From Pseudomonas sp. S30 (lineage in GTDB: Bacteria; Pseudomonadota; Gammaproteobacteria; Pseudomonadales; Pseudomonadaceae), in assembly GCF_016518545.1 (NCBI RefSeq), contig NZ_JACVTO010000028.1:1-53566 (forward strand): a DNA stretch of 53,566 nt. The letters are read 5' to 3'. Within the stretch, counting starts at the first letter, position 1. The number at the start of each line of letters is the position of its first letter. The notes beneath the pieces are model-generated. The model was not told the DNA's origin. It did no database searches and worked only from the letters and a program-made list of their open reading frames with translations. The position numbers were made by a program, and so were the translations under genes. Below are positions 33,393-44,469 of this stretch, piece by piece.

Positions 33393-34640
33393 ATGAACGA
33401 GCCGCTGCACACCGATATCGCCGTGGTTGGCGCGGGCATCGTCGGCGTCGCCTGTGCCTTGCAACTGGCCCGCCAGGGCCGCCGGGTGACCTTGATCGAC
33501 CGTCAGGCACCGGGCATGGGGGCGTCCTATGGCAACGCCGGGCACCTGGCCACCGAGCAGGTGTTCCCGATCGCCGACTGGTCGATCTGCAAGCGTCTGC
33601 CGCGAATGCTGCTCGACCCGATGGGCCCGCTGCGCCTGGACTGGAAGTACCTGCCCAAGGCGCTGCCCTGGTTCACCCGGCTGCTGTTCAACCTGCGTCC
33701 GGCGCCCTACCAGCGCACCGTGGCCGGCCTTCGCCAGCTCAACGAGGGCAGCCTGGAGGCCTGGCAGCGTCTGTTGACGTCGATCGGGCGCAGCGAGCTG
33801 TTTCACGGCAGCGGCTCCTTGCTGGTGTACGAGCGCCCCGAGTCGCAGCGCGCATTGGCGGCGCTGTGCGAGCGGATGCAGGCACAGGCCGTGCCTGTAC
33901 AGAGGTGGTCGGCCGACGCCGTGCGCGAGGCGGCGCCGCAACTGAGTTCGGCCCTGCTGGGAGGCCTGTTCTTTCCGCGCACCGGACACTTCATCGACCC
34001 CTACCGGGTGGTGGGCGCGCTGTTCGAGGCGGCTCAGGCTCATGGCGTGCGCTTCGTTCAGGCGCAGGTGGAGGGCGGGCAGGTGCAGGCGGACCATGTG
34101 CGCCTGGTCAGCGACCGAGGCACATTCCGGGCGAGTCAGGTGCTGGTCAGTTGCGGCGCCCACTCGGCCCCGCTCACGCGCGCCCTGACTGGCAAGCGCG
34201 TTCCGCTGGATACCGAGCGCGGCTATCACCTGATGTTGCCCAGCGAAGGCGCGCGCCTGCCGTTCGCCGTGACCTCGCTGGAGCGCCGCTTCATCATGAC
34301 GCCCATGGAGGCCGGTCTACGGTTGGCGGGCACCGTGGAATTCGCCGGGTTGCAGGCGCCGCCGGCGATGCAGCGCGCCTGGCAATTGCATCGGCTCAGC
34401 CAGGGCCTGTTCCAGCGCGACCTGTCCAGCGAGGGTGCGACGCCCTGGATGGGCATGCGGCCATCGCTGCCGGACTCGCTGCCGGTGATCGACCGGGTCG
34501 GCGAGGGGCGGGTACTGCTGGCGTTCGGGCACCAGCACCTGGGGCTGACCCAGGCCGCACTGACGGCCGAGTGGATCGGGCGACTGGCCGAGCGACCGGC
34601 GCCGGCGGAGCTGGCGCCTTATCGCCTGGCGCGGTTCTGA
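33393..34640 (+). CDS. lhpB: FAD-dependent cis-4-hydroxy-D-proline oxidase
   Basis: Oxidises cis-4-hydroxy-D-proline to 1-pyrroline-4-hydroxy-2-carboxylate, the second step of the pathway. The 415-residue protein is a DadA-like flavoprotein with the dinucleotide-binding motif GAGIVG (13-18) and RRVTLIDRQAPGMGASYGN after it. The C-terminal FAD segment is MRPSLPDSLPVIDRVG...HLGLTQA. It is a single-gene form rather than the multi-subunit D-hydroxyproline dehydrogenase seen in some species. It starts two bases after the aldehyde dehydrogenase stop and ends the operon. Confidence 0.9.
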   Translation: MNEPLHTDIAVVGAGIVGVACALQLARQGRRVTLIDRQAPGMGASYGNAGHLATEQVFPIADWSICKRLPRMLLDPMGPLRLDWKYLPKALPWFTRLLFNLRPAPYQRTVAGLRQLNEGSLEAWQRLLTSIGRSELFHGSGSLLVYERPESQRALAALCERMQAQAVPVQRWSADAVREAAPQLSSALLGGLFFPRTGHFIDPYRVVGALFEAAQAHGVRFVQAQVEGGQVQADHVRLVSDRGTFRASQVLVSCGAHSAPLTRALTGKRVPLDTERGYHLMLPSEGARLPFAVTSLERRFIMTPMEAGLRLAGTVEFAGLQAPPAMQRAWQLHRLSQGLFQRDLSSEGATPWMGMRPSLPDSLPVIDRVGEGRVLLAFGHQHLGLTQAALTAEWIGRLAERPAPAELAPYRLARF

Positions 34641-34645
34641 AACGA

Positions 34646-34682
34646 CGCTGCCGCGCGCCTGGGATCAGGCCGCGCGGCAGCG
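34646..34682. terminator. Large hairpin between convergent operons
   Basis: Arms of 12 bases (CGCTGCCGCGCG/CGCGCGGCAGCG) continue through a bulged C into CCTG/CAGG with a GGAT loop. It starts five bases after the oxidase stop and lies 21 bases short of the end of the converging fdhF-like gene. There is no T-run, but its place suggests a shared terminator. Confidence 0.6.
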
Positions 34683-34703
34683 AGGTATCACTGGACCAGA
34701 GGT

Positions 34704-37058
<2,355 letters not shown>

Positions 37059-37062
37059 GGCT

Positions 37063-37893
37063 TTACGACTCCCCCGCGGGGCTGAATACCCGCGGTGCGC
37101 TGTGCTTGGGCAAATGGATGAGGTTCAGGTTGTGCTTGCGTGCCCATTGCAGGGCGAGGCCGGTGGGGGCCGACAGGCTCACCAAGGTCTGGATGCCGGC
37201 GCGCAGGACTTTCTGGATCAGTTCAAGGCTGCAACGGCTGGTGACGATCGCCAGGCCACCGTCGGTGTCGATGCGCTGGCGCAGCAGCGCGCCGATGAGC
37301 TTGTCCAGGGCGTTGTGCCGGCCGATGTCCTCGCGCCCCAGTTGCAGCTCGCCGGTGCGGTCCATGAACAAGGCGGCATGCACCGCACCGCAGTGCTGAC
37401 CGAGCGGCTGGAAGGCGTCGATGCGTCGGCGCAGATCCTGCAGCCAGTGCGTTGGTGGCAGAGGCGCGCCGGCAAGCCGCTGGAGTTCGGGCAACGCCTG
37501 CTCCAGGGCTTCGACCCCACACAGGCCACAGCCGCTGGTGCCCGCCATCTGCCGACGCTGGTTCTTGAGGTTCCAGAATGCACGGCTGGAGATCTCCACG
37601 TCCGCGTACAGCGCCGAACCACTGCCCGATAGCCTGATGTCGTAGATGTCCTCGGTGCTGGCGACGATGCCGCTGCCGACGCTGAAGCCTACGGCGAAAT
37701 CCTCCAGGTCGGTTGGGCTGACCAGCATCACCGCCTGGTTGAGACCGTTGTAGACGATCGCCAGGGCGACTTCTTCGGCCAGCGGCGTGCGTTCGCCCAC
37801 CTGATCGGTGAGCTGGACGTAGTCGTAGGGGTTGCTGGCGGCGGGCAATGACAGGCTGGAGGGGGCCGCGCAGACCAGAGGCTTGCTGTTCAT
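37063..37893 (-). CDS. fdhD: Sulfurtransferase FdhD for formate dehydrogenase
   Basis: FdhD passes sulfur from IscS to the bis-MGD cofactor and is needed for active formate dehydrogenase. The 276-residue protein has the essential CxxC in GTSGCGLCGVEALE (around residue 122), and EDIGRHNALDKLIGALL, which is a family hallmark. It lies directly upstream of the FdhF/YdeP-like gene, four bases apart, and presumably matures that enzyme. The ribosome-binding site is weak. Confidence 0.94.
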   Translation of the reverse strand: MNSKPLVCAAPSSLSLPAASNPYDYVQLTDQVGERTPLAEEVALAIVYNGLNQAVMLVSPTDLEDFAVGFSVGSGIVASTEDIYDIRLSGSGSALYADVEISSRAFWNLKNQRRQMAGTSGCGLCGVEALEQALPELQRLAGAPLPPTHWLQDLRRRIDAFQPLGQHCGAVHAALFMDRTGELQLGREDIGRHNALDKLIGALLRQRIDTDGGLAIVTSRCSLELIQKVLRAGIQTLVSLSAPTGLALQWARKHNLNLIHLPKHSAPRVFSPAGES

Positions 37894-38026
37894 CGGGACG
37901 GATCACCGGCGGCTGGTATATGCCTACAAGCCTAGTGCCACTGTGGGCAAACCGTCCAATCGTTAGGTTCTATGCCGTGATAGGCCGCGTCGATTGGTCG
38001 CAGCGAGCGCTCTGGAAAATGCTGGC

Positions 38027-38033
38027 CTAGACT
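38027..38033 (+). promoter_or_regulatory. Candidate sigma-S-type -10 element before the BON-LysM gene
   Basis: CTAGACT, within GGCCTAGACTTGC, resembles the CTATACT -10 element of RpoS promoters and lies 35 bases before the ATG. No matching -35 is evident, which RpoS promoters can lack. BON-LysM proteins of this type are stress-induced in E. coli (YgaU), which is consistent but not proof. Confidence 0.35.
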
Positions 38034-38067
38034 TGCAGTTCCGAGTATTTCCAACAAGGAGCACTTT

Positions 38068-38508
38068 ATGAGTCTGTTCAGTTTCGTCAAGGAAGCCGGT
38101 GAGAAGTTGATCGACCTGCTGACCCCCGGCAATGCCAACGCCGAGCAGGAACTCAAGAAGCATGTGGAGAAGGTTGGCCTGGGCAACCCGAACATCACCG
38201 CGACGGTCGAAGGCGACAAGGTCGTGCTCAAGGGCGAGGTGGCCACCCAGGAAGAGAAGGAGAAGCTGGTTCTGGCAGCCGGCAACATCGCTGGAGTCGC
38301 TTCGGTGGACGATCAGATCACCGTCAGTGGCGCAGCCGGCACGGCTTCGCGCTTCGTCGAAGTGGAGAAGGGCGATACGCTCAGTGCCATCTCCAAGCGG
38401 GTGTACGGTGACGCCAACCAGTACCACAAGATCTTCGAAGCCAACAAGCCGATGCTGTCGGACCCGAACAAGATCTATCCGGGCCAGAAGCTGCGCATTC
38501 CGGACTGA
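38068..38508 (+). CDS. BON and LysM domain protein (Kbp/YgaU-like)
   Basis: A 146-residue protein with an N-terminal BON domain (about 24-90, VGLGNPNITATVEGDKVVLK) and a C-terminal LysM domain (about 96-145, VEKGDTLSAISKRVYGDANQ and PNKIYPGQKLRIPD). This is the layout of E. coli Kbp/YgaU, a cytoplasmic potassium-binding protein. There is no signal peptide, so despite LysM it is probably not in the envelope. AAGGAG lies nine bases before the ATG. Confidence 0.9.
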   Translation: MSLFSFVKEAGEKLIDLLTPGNANAEQELKKHVEKVGLGNPNITATVEGDKVVLKGEVATQEEKEKLVLAAGNIAGVASVDDQITVSGAAGTASRFVEVEKGDTLSAISKRVYGDANQYHKIFEANKPMLSDPNKIYPGQKLRIPD

Positions 38509-38521
38509 GCCGCTGGCTCGC

Positions 38522-38545
38522 CTGCGCGGGCGAACGCTCGCGCAG
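38522..38545. terminator. Hairpin between convergent BON-LysM and HAD genes
   Basis: CTGCGCG/CGCGCAG (seven pairs, ten-base loop) lies in the 42-base gap between two genes that end towards each other. There is no T-run; it is a possible weak terminator. Confidence 0.35.
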
Positions 38546-38550
38546 ACGTG

Positions 38551-39225
38551 TCACGCGTCTGGCAGCAGTCCCTGCAGCAGCGCGCGATAGTCTTCCACCG
38601 CCGCGAATTCCTGGGTGTCCCGCGCCTGGGCCTGGCTGTCTGGCTGGCGCACGGCCAACAGCTGGGCGATGCCGAAGCGTCGTGCGCTGCGCAGGATCGA
38701 CAGAGTGTCGTCGATGAACAGGCTGCGCGCCGGGTCGAAGTCGATGTCGGCGCGCAGGGCGTCCCAGAACTGCGGGCTTTCCTTGGGATACCCATAGTCG
38801 TGGGAGCTGATCATGCGCTCGAAATACGGCGCCAGTTCGATGCGCTCGAGCTTGAGCGACAAGGAGTCCCTGTGTGCGTTGGTGATCATCACCACGCGCT
38901 TGCCTGCCTTGCCGAGGGCGGCCAGAAAGGTGTCGGCGTCCGGGCGCAGGGCGATCAGGTCGGCGATCTCGCGCTTGAGCTGGCGAATCGGCAGGCGCAG
39001 TTCTCGGCTCCAGAAGTCCAGGCAGTACCAGTTCAAGGTGCCGGCATGACGCTCGAACAGCGGCCGCAGCTCCAGTTCGGCCATGGCCTGGCTCACGCCG
39101 TGCAGCTCGGCGTAGCGCCGCGGCAGGTGGTCGAGCCAGAAGCGATTGTCGTAGTGCAGGTCGAGCAGGGTGCCGTCCATGTCCAGCAGGACGGTGTCGA
39201 TGGCGGACCAGGGAAGAACAGGCAT
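38551..39225 (-). CDS. yrfG: HAD-family GMP/IMP nucleotidase (YrfG-like)
   Basis: A 224-residue HAD-like hydrolase matching YrfG, which removes phosphate from GMP, IMP and related purine nucleotides. Motif I is LLDMDGTLLDL with nucleophile Asp15 and general acid Asp17. Motif II is in VVMITNAHRDSL and motif IV in LFIDDTLSIL. I use ATG 39225, which places motif I at the usual distance; an in-frame start at 39273 reaches further into the divergent nudE promoter. It is divergent from nudE with 65 bases between them, an arrangement shared with E. coli (yrfG-nudE). Confidence 0.88.
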   Translation of the reverse strand: MPVLPWSAIDTVLLDMDGTLLDLHYDNRFWLDHLPRRYAELHGVSQAMAELELRPLFERHAGTLNWYCLDFWSRELRLPIRQLKREIADLIALRPDADTFLAALGKAGKRVVMITNAHRDSLSLKLERIELAPYFERMISSHDYGYPKESPQFWDALRADIDFDPARSLFIDDTLSILRSARRFGIAQLLAVRQPDSQAQARDTQEFAAVEDYRALLQGLLPDA

Positions 39226-39290
39226 GGGAAACTCTCGTGCGATCGGCAAGCCACGGTATAGTAACCCGTTCACGCCAAGGAGCCCCAGCC

Positions 39291-39857
39291 ATGCGCCAGA
39301 AACCCACCGTTCTCAGCCGCGAGATCGTCGCCAGCAGCCGCCTGTTTCGGGTCGAAGCCGTGCAGCTGCGCTTCTCCAACGGCACCGAGCGAACCTACGA
39401 GCGCCTGGTGGGCCGCGGCAACGGCTACGGTGCGGTGATGATCGTGGCGATGGTCGATGCCGAGCATGCGCTACTGGTGGAGGAGTACTGCGGCGGCACC
39501 GACGAGTACGAGATTTCCCTGCCCAAGGGGTTGATCGAACCGGGCGAGGACGTGCTGGCCGCTGCGAACCGTGAGCTCAAGGAAGAGGCCGGGTTCGGTG
39601 CCCGCCAGTTGGAGCACCTGACCGAGCTGTCGCTGTCTCCGGGTTACATGAGCCAGAAGATCCAGGTGGTGCTGGCCAGCGATCTGTACGAAGAGCGCCT
39701 GGAAGGCGACGAGCCGGAGCCGATGCGCGTGGACAAGGTCAACCTGCGCGAGCTGTCGGCGCTGGCCCAGCATCCGCAGTTCAGTGAGGGGCGCGCCCTG
39801 GCGGCGTTGTACCTGGCCCGTGACCTGTTGATCCAGCGTGGAGTGATCAGCGCATGA
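39291..39857 (+). CDS. nudE: ADP-sugar/NADH Nudix hydrolase NudE
   Basis: Hydrolyses ADP-ribose, NADH and similar ADP compounds, a housekeeping role. The 188-residue protein carries a full Nudix box: GLIEPGEDVLAAANRELKEE followed by AGF. The start at ATG 39291 lies nine bases after AAGGAG. Its last bases overlap the cysQ start (ATGA, 39854-39857), so the two are coupled. Confidence 0.92.
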   Translation: MRQKPTVLSREIVASSRLFRVEAVQLRFSNGTERTYERLVGRGNGYGAVMIVAMVDAEHALLVEEYCGGTDEYEISLPKGLIEPGEDVLAAANRELKEEAGFGARQLEHLTELSLSPGYMSQKIQVVLASDLYEERLEGDEPEPMRVDKVNLRELSALAQHPQFSEGRALAALYLARDLLIQRGVISA

Positions 39858-40696
39858 ACGACCTGCAATTGATGCATGAAGTGGTCAGGCTGGCGCAGCG
39901 CGCAGGCCAGGCGATCCTACCGTTCTGGCGCACGGACCTGGCCGTCACCAGCAAGGCCGACGACTCGCCGGTCACCGCCGCCGACCTGGCCGCGCACCGC
40001 GTCATCGCCAATGGCCTGCAGGGGCTGGCGCCGCAGATTCCGGTGCTGTCCGAGGAAGATTGCGACATCGACCAGGCCACTCGCGAGGGCTGGACGCGCT
40101 GGTGGCTGGTGGACCCGCTGGATGGCACCAAGGAATTCATCGCCGGTAGCGAGGAATTCACCGTCAACATCGCGTTGATCGATGCCGGCCAGGTGGTGTT
40201 CGGCGTGGTCGCCACGCCCACCGATGGCCGCTGCTATTTCGGCGGGCGCGAACTCGGCGCATGGCAACTCACCGCCGGCGGACTCATCCGCGCCATTCAT
40301 GTGCGCGACGCGCCATCGGCCGGTGGACGCTTCACCGTGGTCGCCAGCCGCCGTCACAGCAGCCCGGAGCAGGAGGCGCTGCTGGGCGGGCTGGGTGCCG
40401 AGTTGGGTGAGCTGGAGTTGGCGTCCGTGGGCAGCTCGCTGAAATTCTGCCTGCTGGCCGAGGGCGCAGCGGATTTGTATCCGCGCCTGGCGCCGACTTC
40501 GCAGTGGGACACCGCGGCGGCGCAGGGTGTGCTCGAAGGCGCTGGCGGCGAGGTGATCGAACTGAGCGGGCAAGCGCTGCGCTATCCGCCGCGTGAGTCG
40601 CTGCTCAATCCCTTCTTCCTGGCGTTGCCGGTGGCGGCGCCGTGGCGGGGCACGCTGCTGGACATCGTGGGTTGGGCAGCAGGTCCGGTTGCGTAG
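39854..40696 (+). CDS. cysQ: 3'(2'),5'-bisphosphate nucleotidase CysQ
   Basis: Dephosphorylates 3'-phosphoadenosine 5'-phosphate, the by-product of sulfate assimilation, so it links to sulfur metabolism. The 280-residue protein is of the inositol monophosphatase superfamily. Metal-binding motifs are VLSEEDCDI, VDPLDGTKEFI and, near the C-terminus, WDTAAAQGVLEGAGG. It overlaps nudE by four bases. It converges on the thioesterase gene. Confidence 0.93.
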   Translation: MNDLQLMHEVVRLAQRAGQAILPFWRTDLAVTSKADDSPVTAADLAAHRVIANGLQGLAPQIPVLSEEDCDIDQATREGWTRWWLVDPLDGTKEFIAGSEEFTVNIALIDAGQVVFGVVATPTDGRCYFGGRELGAWQLTAGGLIRAIHVRDAPSAGGRFTVVASRRHSSPEQEALLGGLGAELGELELASVGSSLKFCLLAEGAADLYPRLAPTSQWDTAAAQGVLEGAGGEVIELSGQALRYPPRESLLNPFFLALPVAAPWRGTLLDIVGWAAGPVA

Positions 40697-40762
40697 CCGC
40701 TGCCCGCTCCAGCGGCGCAGGTCTGTCGATCGACCCAAGCGCAGCGGCTCCGGCAAAGGCGG

Positions 40763-41218
40763 TCAGCGATGCAGCACGTACTGGCCGCTGAACAGTACGG
40801 CGGGCTGCTCGCTGCCGTGGTCATGCACGGTGGTGTGCAGCGTCAGGCGCGCTCGGCCGCGTCGGTGATAGAGCTTGATGAAGCGCTCCCAGTCCTCCTC
40901 GGGCGGCGCCGAGCATGACGCGATGGCGGCGCCGGTGACGGGCAGCGGGTAGCCGACCTGGCCTTCCTGGATGACGATATGCCCGTCATCGATTCCCAGT
41001 TCGCGCAGGCGCAGGTGCAGCCAGCCCCAGCCCACCAGTACGGCGGCGCAGTACAGGCTGCCGCCGAACATGGTGTTCTTGTGATTGACGTTCGGCGCCA
41101 GCGGCACATGCAGGCGCAGGCGCTGGGCTTGCCAATCGAGCGCTTCGAGGCCCATGTGCGCGGTCAGCGGAATATCGCGATGCAGGATGTCTTGCAGGTA
41201 CCGGCTGGCGTCGCTCAT
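40763..41218 (-). CDS. YiiD_C-type hotdog thioesterase
   Basis: A 151-residue thioesterase-like protein of the YiiD C-terminal type, with a hotdog fold: APNVNHKNTMFGGSLYCAAVLVGWG is the central helix and preceding loop. In E. coli this domain is fused to an acetyltransferase (YiiD/FabY region); here it stands alone. The substrate is not known. Its ATG overlaps the dctD-like stop in ATGA (41215-41218), so it is translated as the third gene of the dctB-dctD operon. That placement is unexpected for a dicarboxylate sensor system. Confidence 0.82.
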   Translation of the reverse strand: MSDASRYLQDILHRDIPLTAHMGLEALDWQAQRLRLHVPLAPNVNHKNTMFGGSLYCAAVLVGWGWLHLRLRELGIDDGHIVIQEGQVGYPLPVTGAAIASCSAPPEEDWERFIKLYHRRGRARLTLHTTVHDHGSEQPAVLFSGQYVLHR

Positions 41219-42621
41219 GGGCGTGACTCCTCGTGTTCGTCATGGCCGCCGCTGCCATCGGCGAAGCTCAGGCCGTGCTTGCGCAGCTTGTCGTGCAGGG
41301 TCTTGCGCGGGATGCCCAGGGCCTCGGCCAGGCTGCGCATGGAGCTGTGGGGCTGGCCCAGTTCGGCGGCGATGAGCGCCCGCTCGAACTGCTCGACCTG
41401 CTCGCTGAGGTTGCCGGTGGACCTGGTCACGGTGGCTGGCTCGGTGGACGGCGCCTGCTCGTCCAGGGCCAGTTCCAGGCCCAGGGCGAAGCGTTCGGCC
41501 GCATTCTGCAGTTCACGCACGTTGCCCGGCCAGCCATGGCGCAGCAGCATGGCACGCTGCGCCGGCTGCAAGCTGTGCGGGGCCAGGCCATGGCGCTGGC
41601 TGGCGGTGTCGGCGAAATGCTCGAACAGCACCAGGATGTCGTCGCCACGCTCGCGCAGTGCCGGGATACGCAGCGGTGCCACGTTCAGGCGGTAATACAG
41701 GTCGGCGCGAAAGCGCCCCTGGTCGGCGGACTGGCGCAGGTCTTCCTTGGTCGCGGCGATCACCCGGATGTCCAGCGGGATCAGCTGATTGCCGCCCACC
41801 CGCTCGACCACCCGCTCCTGCAACAGGCGCAGCAGCTTGACCTGCACGTCCAGGCTCATGCTTTCGATCTCGTCGAGGAACAGCGTGCCGCCGTTGGCGA
41901 ACTCGAACTTGCCGATGCGACGCTTCTGCGCGCCGGTGAAGGCGCCCGGTTCGTGACCGAACAGCTCGCTCTCCACCACCGATTCGGCCAGCGCTCCGGC
42001 GTTGATGGCCACGAACGGCCCGTCCCGCCGGCTCGACAGATCGTGCAGGGCACGCGCGACCACTTCCTTGCCGGCACCCGTTTCGCCGAGGATCAGGACG
42101 TCGGCGCGGGTGGCGGCCAGGGCACCGATCTGATCGCGCAGGCGTTGCATCTGCGGCGAATGGCCGACCAGGCGAGTGGACAGCTGCTGACGGTCGCTCA
42201 GGGCCAGGCGTAGGCTGCGGTTGTCCAGCACCAGACGGCGCAGTGCCAGGGCGCGGCGCACGCTGTCGAGCAGGGCATCGCTGGCGAAGGGTTTTTCCAG
42301 AAAATCGTAGGCGCCGGCGCGCATCGCCTGCACCGCCAGGGGCACATCGCCGTGCCCGGTGATCAGCAGCACGGGCAGTTCGGCATCCAGCGCATGCAGT
42401 TGTTCGAGCAGTTGCAGGCCGTCGATGCCCGGCATGCGGATATCGCTGACCACCACGCCAGGCCAGTCGGCCGGCAGGCGCTCGGCCAGGCCGTGGGCAT
42501 CGGCCAGGGTGGTGACCTTCAGGCCGGCCAGGTCCAGGGTCTGGTTCAGCGCCTGGCGCAGGTGCGGGTCGTCATCCACGAGAATGACCTGGATATGACT
42601 TTCGATCAGTGGCTCGGTCAT
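41215..42621 (-). CDS. dctD: Sigma-54-dependent response regulator, DctD-like
   Basis: A 468-residue NtrC-family activator with receiver, AAA+ and Fis-type DNA-binding domains. The phospho-acceptor is Asp60 in GVVVSDIRMPG. The AAA+ domain has Walker A GETGAGKE, the sigma-54 contact loop GAFTGA and Walker B GGTLFLDEIES. The C-terminal helix-turn-helix is SLAEALGIPRKTLHDKLRK. In P. aeruginosa the DctB/DctD pair next to the rml genes controls C4-dicarboxylate uptake; here no transporter gene is adjacent, so the target must be elsewhere. Its ATG overlaps the dctB stop by four bases. Confidence 0.92.
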   Translation of the reverse strand: MTEPLIESHIQVILVDDDPHLRQALNQTLDLAGLKVTTLADAHGLAERLPADWPGVVVSDIRMPGIDGLQLLEQLHALDAELPVLLITGHGDVPLAVQAMRAGAYDFLEKPFASDALLDSVRRALALRRLVLDNRSLRLALSDRQQLSTRLVGHSPQMQRLRDQIGALAATRADVLILGETGAGKEVVARALHDLSSRRDGPFVAINAGALAESVVESELFGHEPGAFTGAQKRRIGKFEFANGGTLFLDEIESMSLDVQVKLLRLLQERVVERVGGNQLIPLDIRVIAATKEDLRQSADQGRFRADLYYRLNVAPLRIPALRERGDDILVLFEHFADTASQRHGLAPHSLQPAQRAMLLRHGWPGNVRELQNAAERFALGLELALDEQAPSTEPATVTRSTGNLSEQVEQFERALIAAELGQPHSSMRSLAEALGIPRKTLHDKLRKHGLSFADGSGGHDEHEESRP

Positions 42622-44432
42622 GCCGAGAAATCCTCCGAAGGTTTGAGGTTGGCGCCAGGGGTCGCCACGCGCAGTTGCAGTGTGAGCAGCGCACCGCCTT
42701 CGGGGTGGTTGCCCAGCAGCAGCTCGCCGCCCAGGGCGCGCATCAGGCTTTCGCAGATCGCCAGGCCCAACCCCAGGCCCTGCGTGCGGGTCTTGGTGGT
42801 GAAGAACGGCTCCTTGGCGCGCTCCAGTGCCTGGCGGCTGAAACCCGGGCCATTGTCACGGATGTACAGGTAGACGTGCCCCTCGCCCTGTTCGGCACTG
42901 AGCCACAGGCGGCGAGGGTTGGCTTTCTCGGTGAGCGCGTCCAGGGCATTGGCCAGCAGGTTGCCCAGCACCTGGCGCAGCCGGGTTTCGCCGGCCTGCA
43001 CCCACAGGGTGGCGTCGGGCAGGTCGCGGATCAGCTCCACCGCCATGGCCCGGCGCCGCTTGGCCAGCAGCGCCAGGGCGTCGTCCAGCGCGGGTTGCAG
43101 GGCCACGCTTTCCGGTGCGTGGCGGTCGCGGCGGGCGAAGGCGCGCAGGTGGGCGATGATCGAAGCCATGCGTCCGGTCAGCTCGCCGATCAGCTTGAGG
43201 TTGCCTCGGGCGTCGTCGGTGCGTTGATGATCGAGCAGGATCTCGGCGTTCTCGGCATAGCTGCGGATGGCCGCCAGCGGCTGGTTGAGCTCGTGGCTGA
43301 TGCTCGCCGACATGGTGCCGAGCACCGACAGCTTGCCGGCCTGGACCAGTTCGTCCTGGGCGCGCACCAACTCCTGCTGGGCCTGTTCGCGCTCCAGCAC
43401 CTCGGTCTTCAGGCGATTGTTCAGCCATTCCAGGTCGGCGGTGCGGGCGACCACGCGTTTTTCCAGCTCCTGTCGACCGCGCGCCTCCAGCTCGATGCGG
43501 TCCATGTAGTGGCGGCGCCGCTGCAGCACCAGGCCGGCCAGCAGCACGGTCACCAGCAGTGCGGCAGCGCCGATGGCCATGACCGTCTGTACCGAGCGGT
43601 CCACCAGCATGCGCGGCGCGAGAATGCTCACCTGCCAGCCGGTTTCCTCGATCTGGCGGGTCTGGGTCAGCCAGGCGTCGGGCTCCAGGTGCAGGGGCTG
43701 CGGCGCCTGGGTCGGGTAGGGCTGGATGGCGATCATCGCCGTGCGCTCCTGCTCGGTCAGCGGGCGGGTGGCGCGGAAACGCCACTCGGGGCGCGACGTC
43801 AGCACCACCACGCCGTTCTGGTCGGTCAGCAGCAGTTGCTCGGGGGTGCGACCCCAGAGGGTTTCGGTGTGGTCCAGGTCGACCTTGACCACCAGCACTC
43901 CCACCACCCGCTCACCGTCGCGCATGGCAGCAGCGAAGAAGTAGCCGCGCTTGGCGGAGGTGGTGCCCTGGCCGAAGAAGCGCCCCAGCCGGCCCTGCAT
44001 GGCCTCGATGAAATAGGGACGAAAGGCGAAATTGCGCCCCAGGAAGGAGTCGCGCTTGTCCCAGTTGGACGCCGCCAGGGTATTGCCGCTGACGTCCATC
44101 AGGTACATCACCTCGGCGCCGGTCTGCTGGGTGATTTCGCGCAACAGGCGGTTGGCGTTGGTTACCGCTTCGAGGCGCAACGGGTCGGCCAGGGCGCCGC
44201 GCAGGGCCGGCAGGTCGCCAAGGATCTGCGGCAGGGTCTCGTAGCGGTGCAGGGTGCCGAGCAGGTTGGCGACGTAGAGGTCGAGGGTCTGGCGGTTCTG
44301 CGACGCGAGCTGGTCCTGGTAGTAACGCTCGGCCAAGTGGTGCAGCGGCCACAGCAACGGAGCCAGGCACAGCGCCAGCAGGGCCAGGCTACGCCAGCGG
44401 GGGCGTCGGGGAGGGGACTGGATCGAGATCAT
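42618..44432 (-). CDS. dctB: Sensor histidine kinase, DctB-like
   Basis: A 604-residue membrane kinase: a first transmembrane helix near 14-34, then a long periplasmic double-PAS-like sensor (about 35-295), as in DctB, and a second helix near 290-310. A coiled-coil stretch follows (about 320-375). The phospho-acceptor is His380 in ISHELNQPLAAIRSYAENAE. The ATPase domain has NLLANALDAL, DNGPGF and GLGLGLAI. The ATG at 44432 gives the signal-anchor start; a TTG six bases upstream is the alternative. It follows rmlD by 37 bases. Confidence 0.9.
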   Translation of the reverse strand: MISIQSPPRRPRWRSLALLALCLAPLLWPLHHLAERYYQDQLASQNRQTLDLYVANLLGTLHRYETLPQILGDLPALRGALADPLRLEAVTNANRLLREITQQTGAEVMYLMDVSGNTLAASNWDKRDSFLGRNFAFRPYFIEAMQGRLGRFFGQGTTSAKRGYFFAAAMRDGERVVGVLVVKVDLDHTETLWGRTPEQLLLTDQNGVVVLTSRPEWRFRATRPLTEQERTAMIAIQPYPTQAPQPLHLEPDAWLTQTRQIEETGWQVSILAPRMLVDRSVQTVMAIGAAALLVTVLLAGLVLQRRRHYMDRIELEARGRQELEKRVVARTADLEWLNNRLKTEVLEREQAQQELVRAQDELVQAGKLSVLGTMSASISHELNQPLAAIRSYAENAEILLDHQRTDDARGNLKLIGELTGRMASIIAHLRAFARRDRHAPESVALQPALDDALALLAKRRRAMAVELIRDLPDATLWVQAGETRLRQVLGNLLANALDALTEKANPRRLWLSAEQGEGHVYLYIRDNGPGFSRQALERAKEPFFTTKTRTQGLGLGLAICESLMRALGGELLLGNHPEGGALLTLQLRVATPGANLKPSEDFSA

Positions 44433-44437
44433 CGCCA

Positions 44438-44460
44438 AATGCGCCAGAAGGGTCTGGCGC
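44438..44460 (-). terminator. Hairpin between rmlD and dctB
   Basis: A perfect eight-pair stem GCGCCAGA/TCTGGCGC with a four-base loop is followed on the minus strand by ATTTG. It lies in the 37-base gap between rmlD and dctB and could end part of the rml transcripts or mark the dctB leader. The T-run is short. Confidence 0.45.
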
Positions 44461-44469
44461 GATTATCCG

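Noticed and set aside
30791..33439. Long minus-strand frame opposite the hydroxyproline deaminase and dehydrogenase genes
   Set aside because: Same GC-driven artefact; low-complexity product lying across two well-supported genes.
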